Assembly: GCA_046705265.1 (NCBI GenBank)
Contig: JBJKQL010000118.1
Location: 1-5,825, forward strand
Direction: 5' to 3'
Length of the DNA stretch: 5,825 bases
Source of the DNA: JAJYTL01 sp046705265
Lineage (GTDB): Bacteria; Pseudomonadota; Alphaproteobacteria; Ferrovibrionales; Ferrovibrionaceae
Under the pieces are notes generated by a model, which made no database searches, was not told where the DNA came from, and saw nothing but the letters and a program-made list of their open reading frames with translations. Within the stretch, counting starts at the first letter, position 1. Each line of letters starts with the position of its first letter. Shown piece after piece: positions 5,510 through 5,825 of the stretch. Made by a program: the position numbers and the translations under genes.

Positions 5510-5825
5510 GTGCGCCGTGACAAGGCGGCGCTTTCCAGTGGGTGAGAGGCCCACCCGGCGAACTCGCTCCCGCCGGAAGCAATCGGAGCAGGCACGGAGG
5601 TGACGAAATGTCTTCTCTATCGCGGTATAGGATGTCAAATGTAAAAGTATGTACTTAATCTGACGGTTGGTTCTTCGCCGTGGCGGGTGCCCGACGAGGA
5701 AAGAGTGTCTGCCATCACGCGGCCGGTAGCAATTTCTCCCTCGCTAAGGGCAAGGTGTCAATGAAGGTCTGCATCGGCGTTTTGCCGTAGCACCATCGGC
5801 CCTGGTGAGGGCGCTCTTCATTGTA
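5510..5825 (+). ncRNA. Structured RNA, possibly the 5' part of a group II intron
   Basis: From GTGCG at 5510-5514, the consensus 5' end of group II introns (GUGYG), the + strand shows closely packed helices. These are GCGCCG 5512-5517 with CGGCGC 5526-5531, GTGGG 5538-5542 with CCCAC 5550-5554, and CCGGCG 5555-5560 with CGCCGG 5571-5576. The loop of the third helix holds GCTCC (5566-5570), which can pair with GGAGC (5585-5589) to form an H-type pseudoknot. At the right edge CAATGAAG 5759-5766 pairs with CTTCATTG 5816-5823. It encloses CGGC/GCCG (5775-5778, 5784-5787) and CACCA/TGGTG (5791-5795, 5803-5807), giving a three-way junction. The segment GTGGGTGAGAGGCCCAC and the later GCAAGGTGTC also recall domain I of bacterial group II introns. 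The catalytic domain V and the reverse transcriptase would lie beyond the window, so the class is unproven. It could be another structured RNA or an intron fragment. Confidence 0.4.

Overview
This window is GC-rich bacterial DNA that looks like an accessory island in a proteobacterium. An alphaproteobacterium is the best guess, from codon style and protein family flavour, but nothing in the window proves it. It holds two short operons facing each other, with mobile-element debris between and beside them. There are no housekeeping genes, tRNAs or CRISPR repeats.

Left part (1-1088, + strand): about 420 bases without a supported gene, containing one clean hairpin at 159-177. Then comes a two-gene toxin-antitoxin pair of the MntA/HepT (MNT-HEPN) type. 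The minimal nucleotidyltransferase antitoxin (423-719) is intact and carries GSx10DxD. The HEPN toxin (719-1088) overlaps it by one base but is broken: a diverged tandem duplication with a net gain of 19 bases at 924-962 shifts the frame just before the HEPN active-site motif. Removing those 19 bases restores a normal HepT-like protein of 116 residues.

Middle (1089-1530): a gap with debris. On the minus strand there is a strong ribosome-binding site and a GTG start overlapping the stop of the operon to the right, as if a third operon gene began here. Within about 80 bases the sequence turns into what looks like the C-terminal end of an IS256-family (mutator-type) transposase, itself broken by a stop codon. 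The third gene therefore seems to have been cut off by an insertion and deletion.

Right part (1517-5041, - strand): the main content, a two-gene operon. The first gene (2717-5041) encodes a 774-residue SNF2/RapA-like helicase/translocase with an N-terminal TPR-like helical region. Six bases downstream lies a gene (1517-2710) for a 397-residue protein with a coiled coil and a C-terminal cysteine-rich zinc ribbon. I do not recognise the second protein. The pair looks like a conserved ATP-driven nucleic-acid-remodelling module, possibly defence-related because of its company, but that role is inference.

Right edge (5042-5825): about 470 bases without a convincing gene, then about 316 bases rich in consecutive RNA-like helices on the + strand. 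These start with GTGCG, the usual 5' end of group II introns. They include a possible H-type pseudoknot and a neat three-way junction that ends at the window edge. This is best read as the 5' end of a group II intron or another structured RNA continuing past the window.
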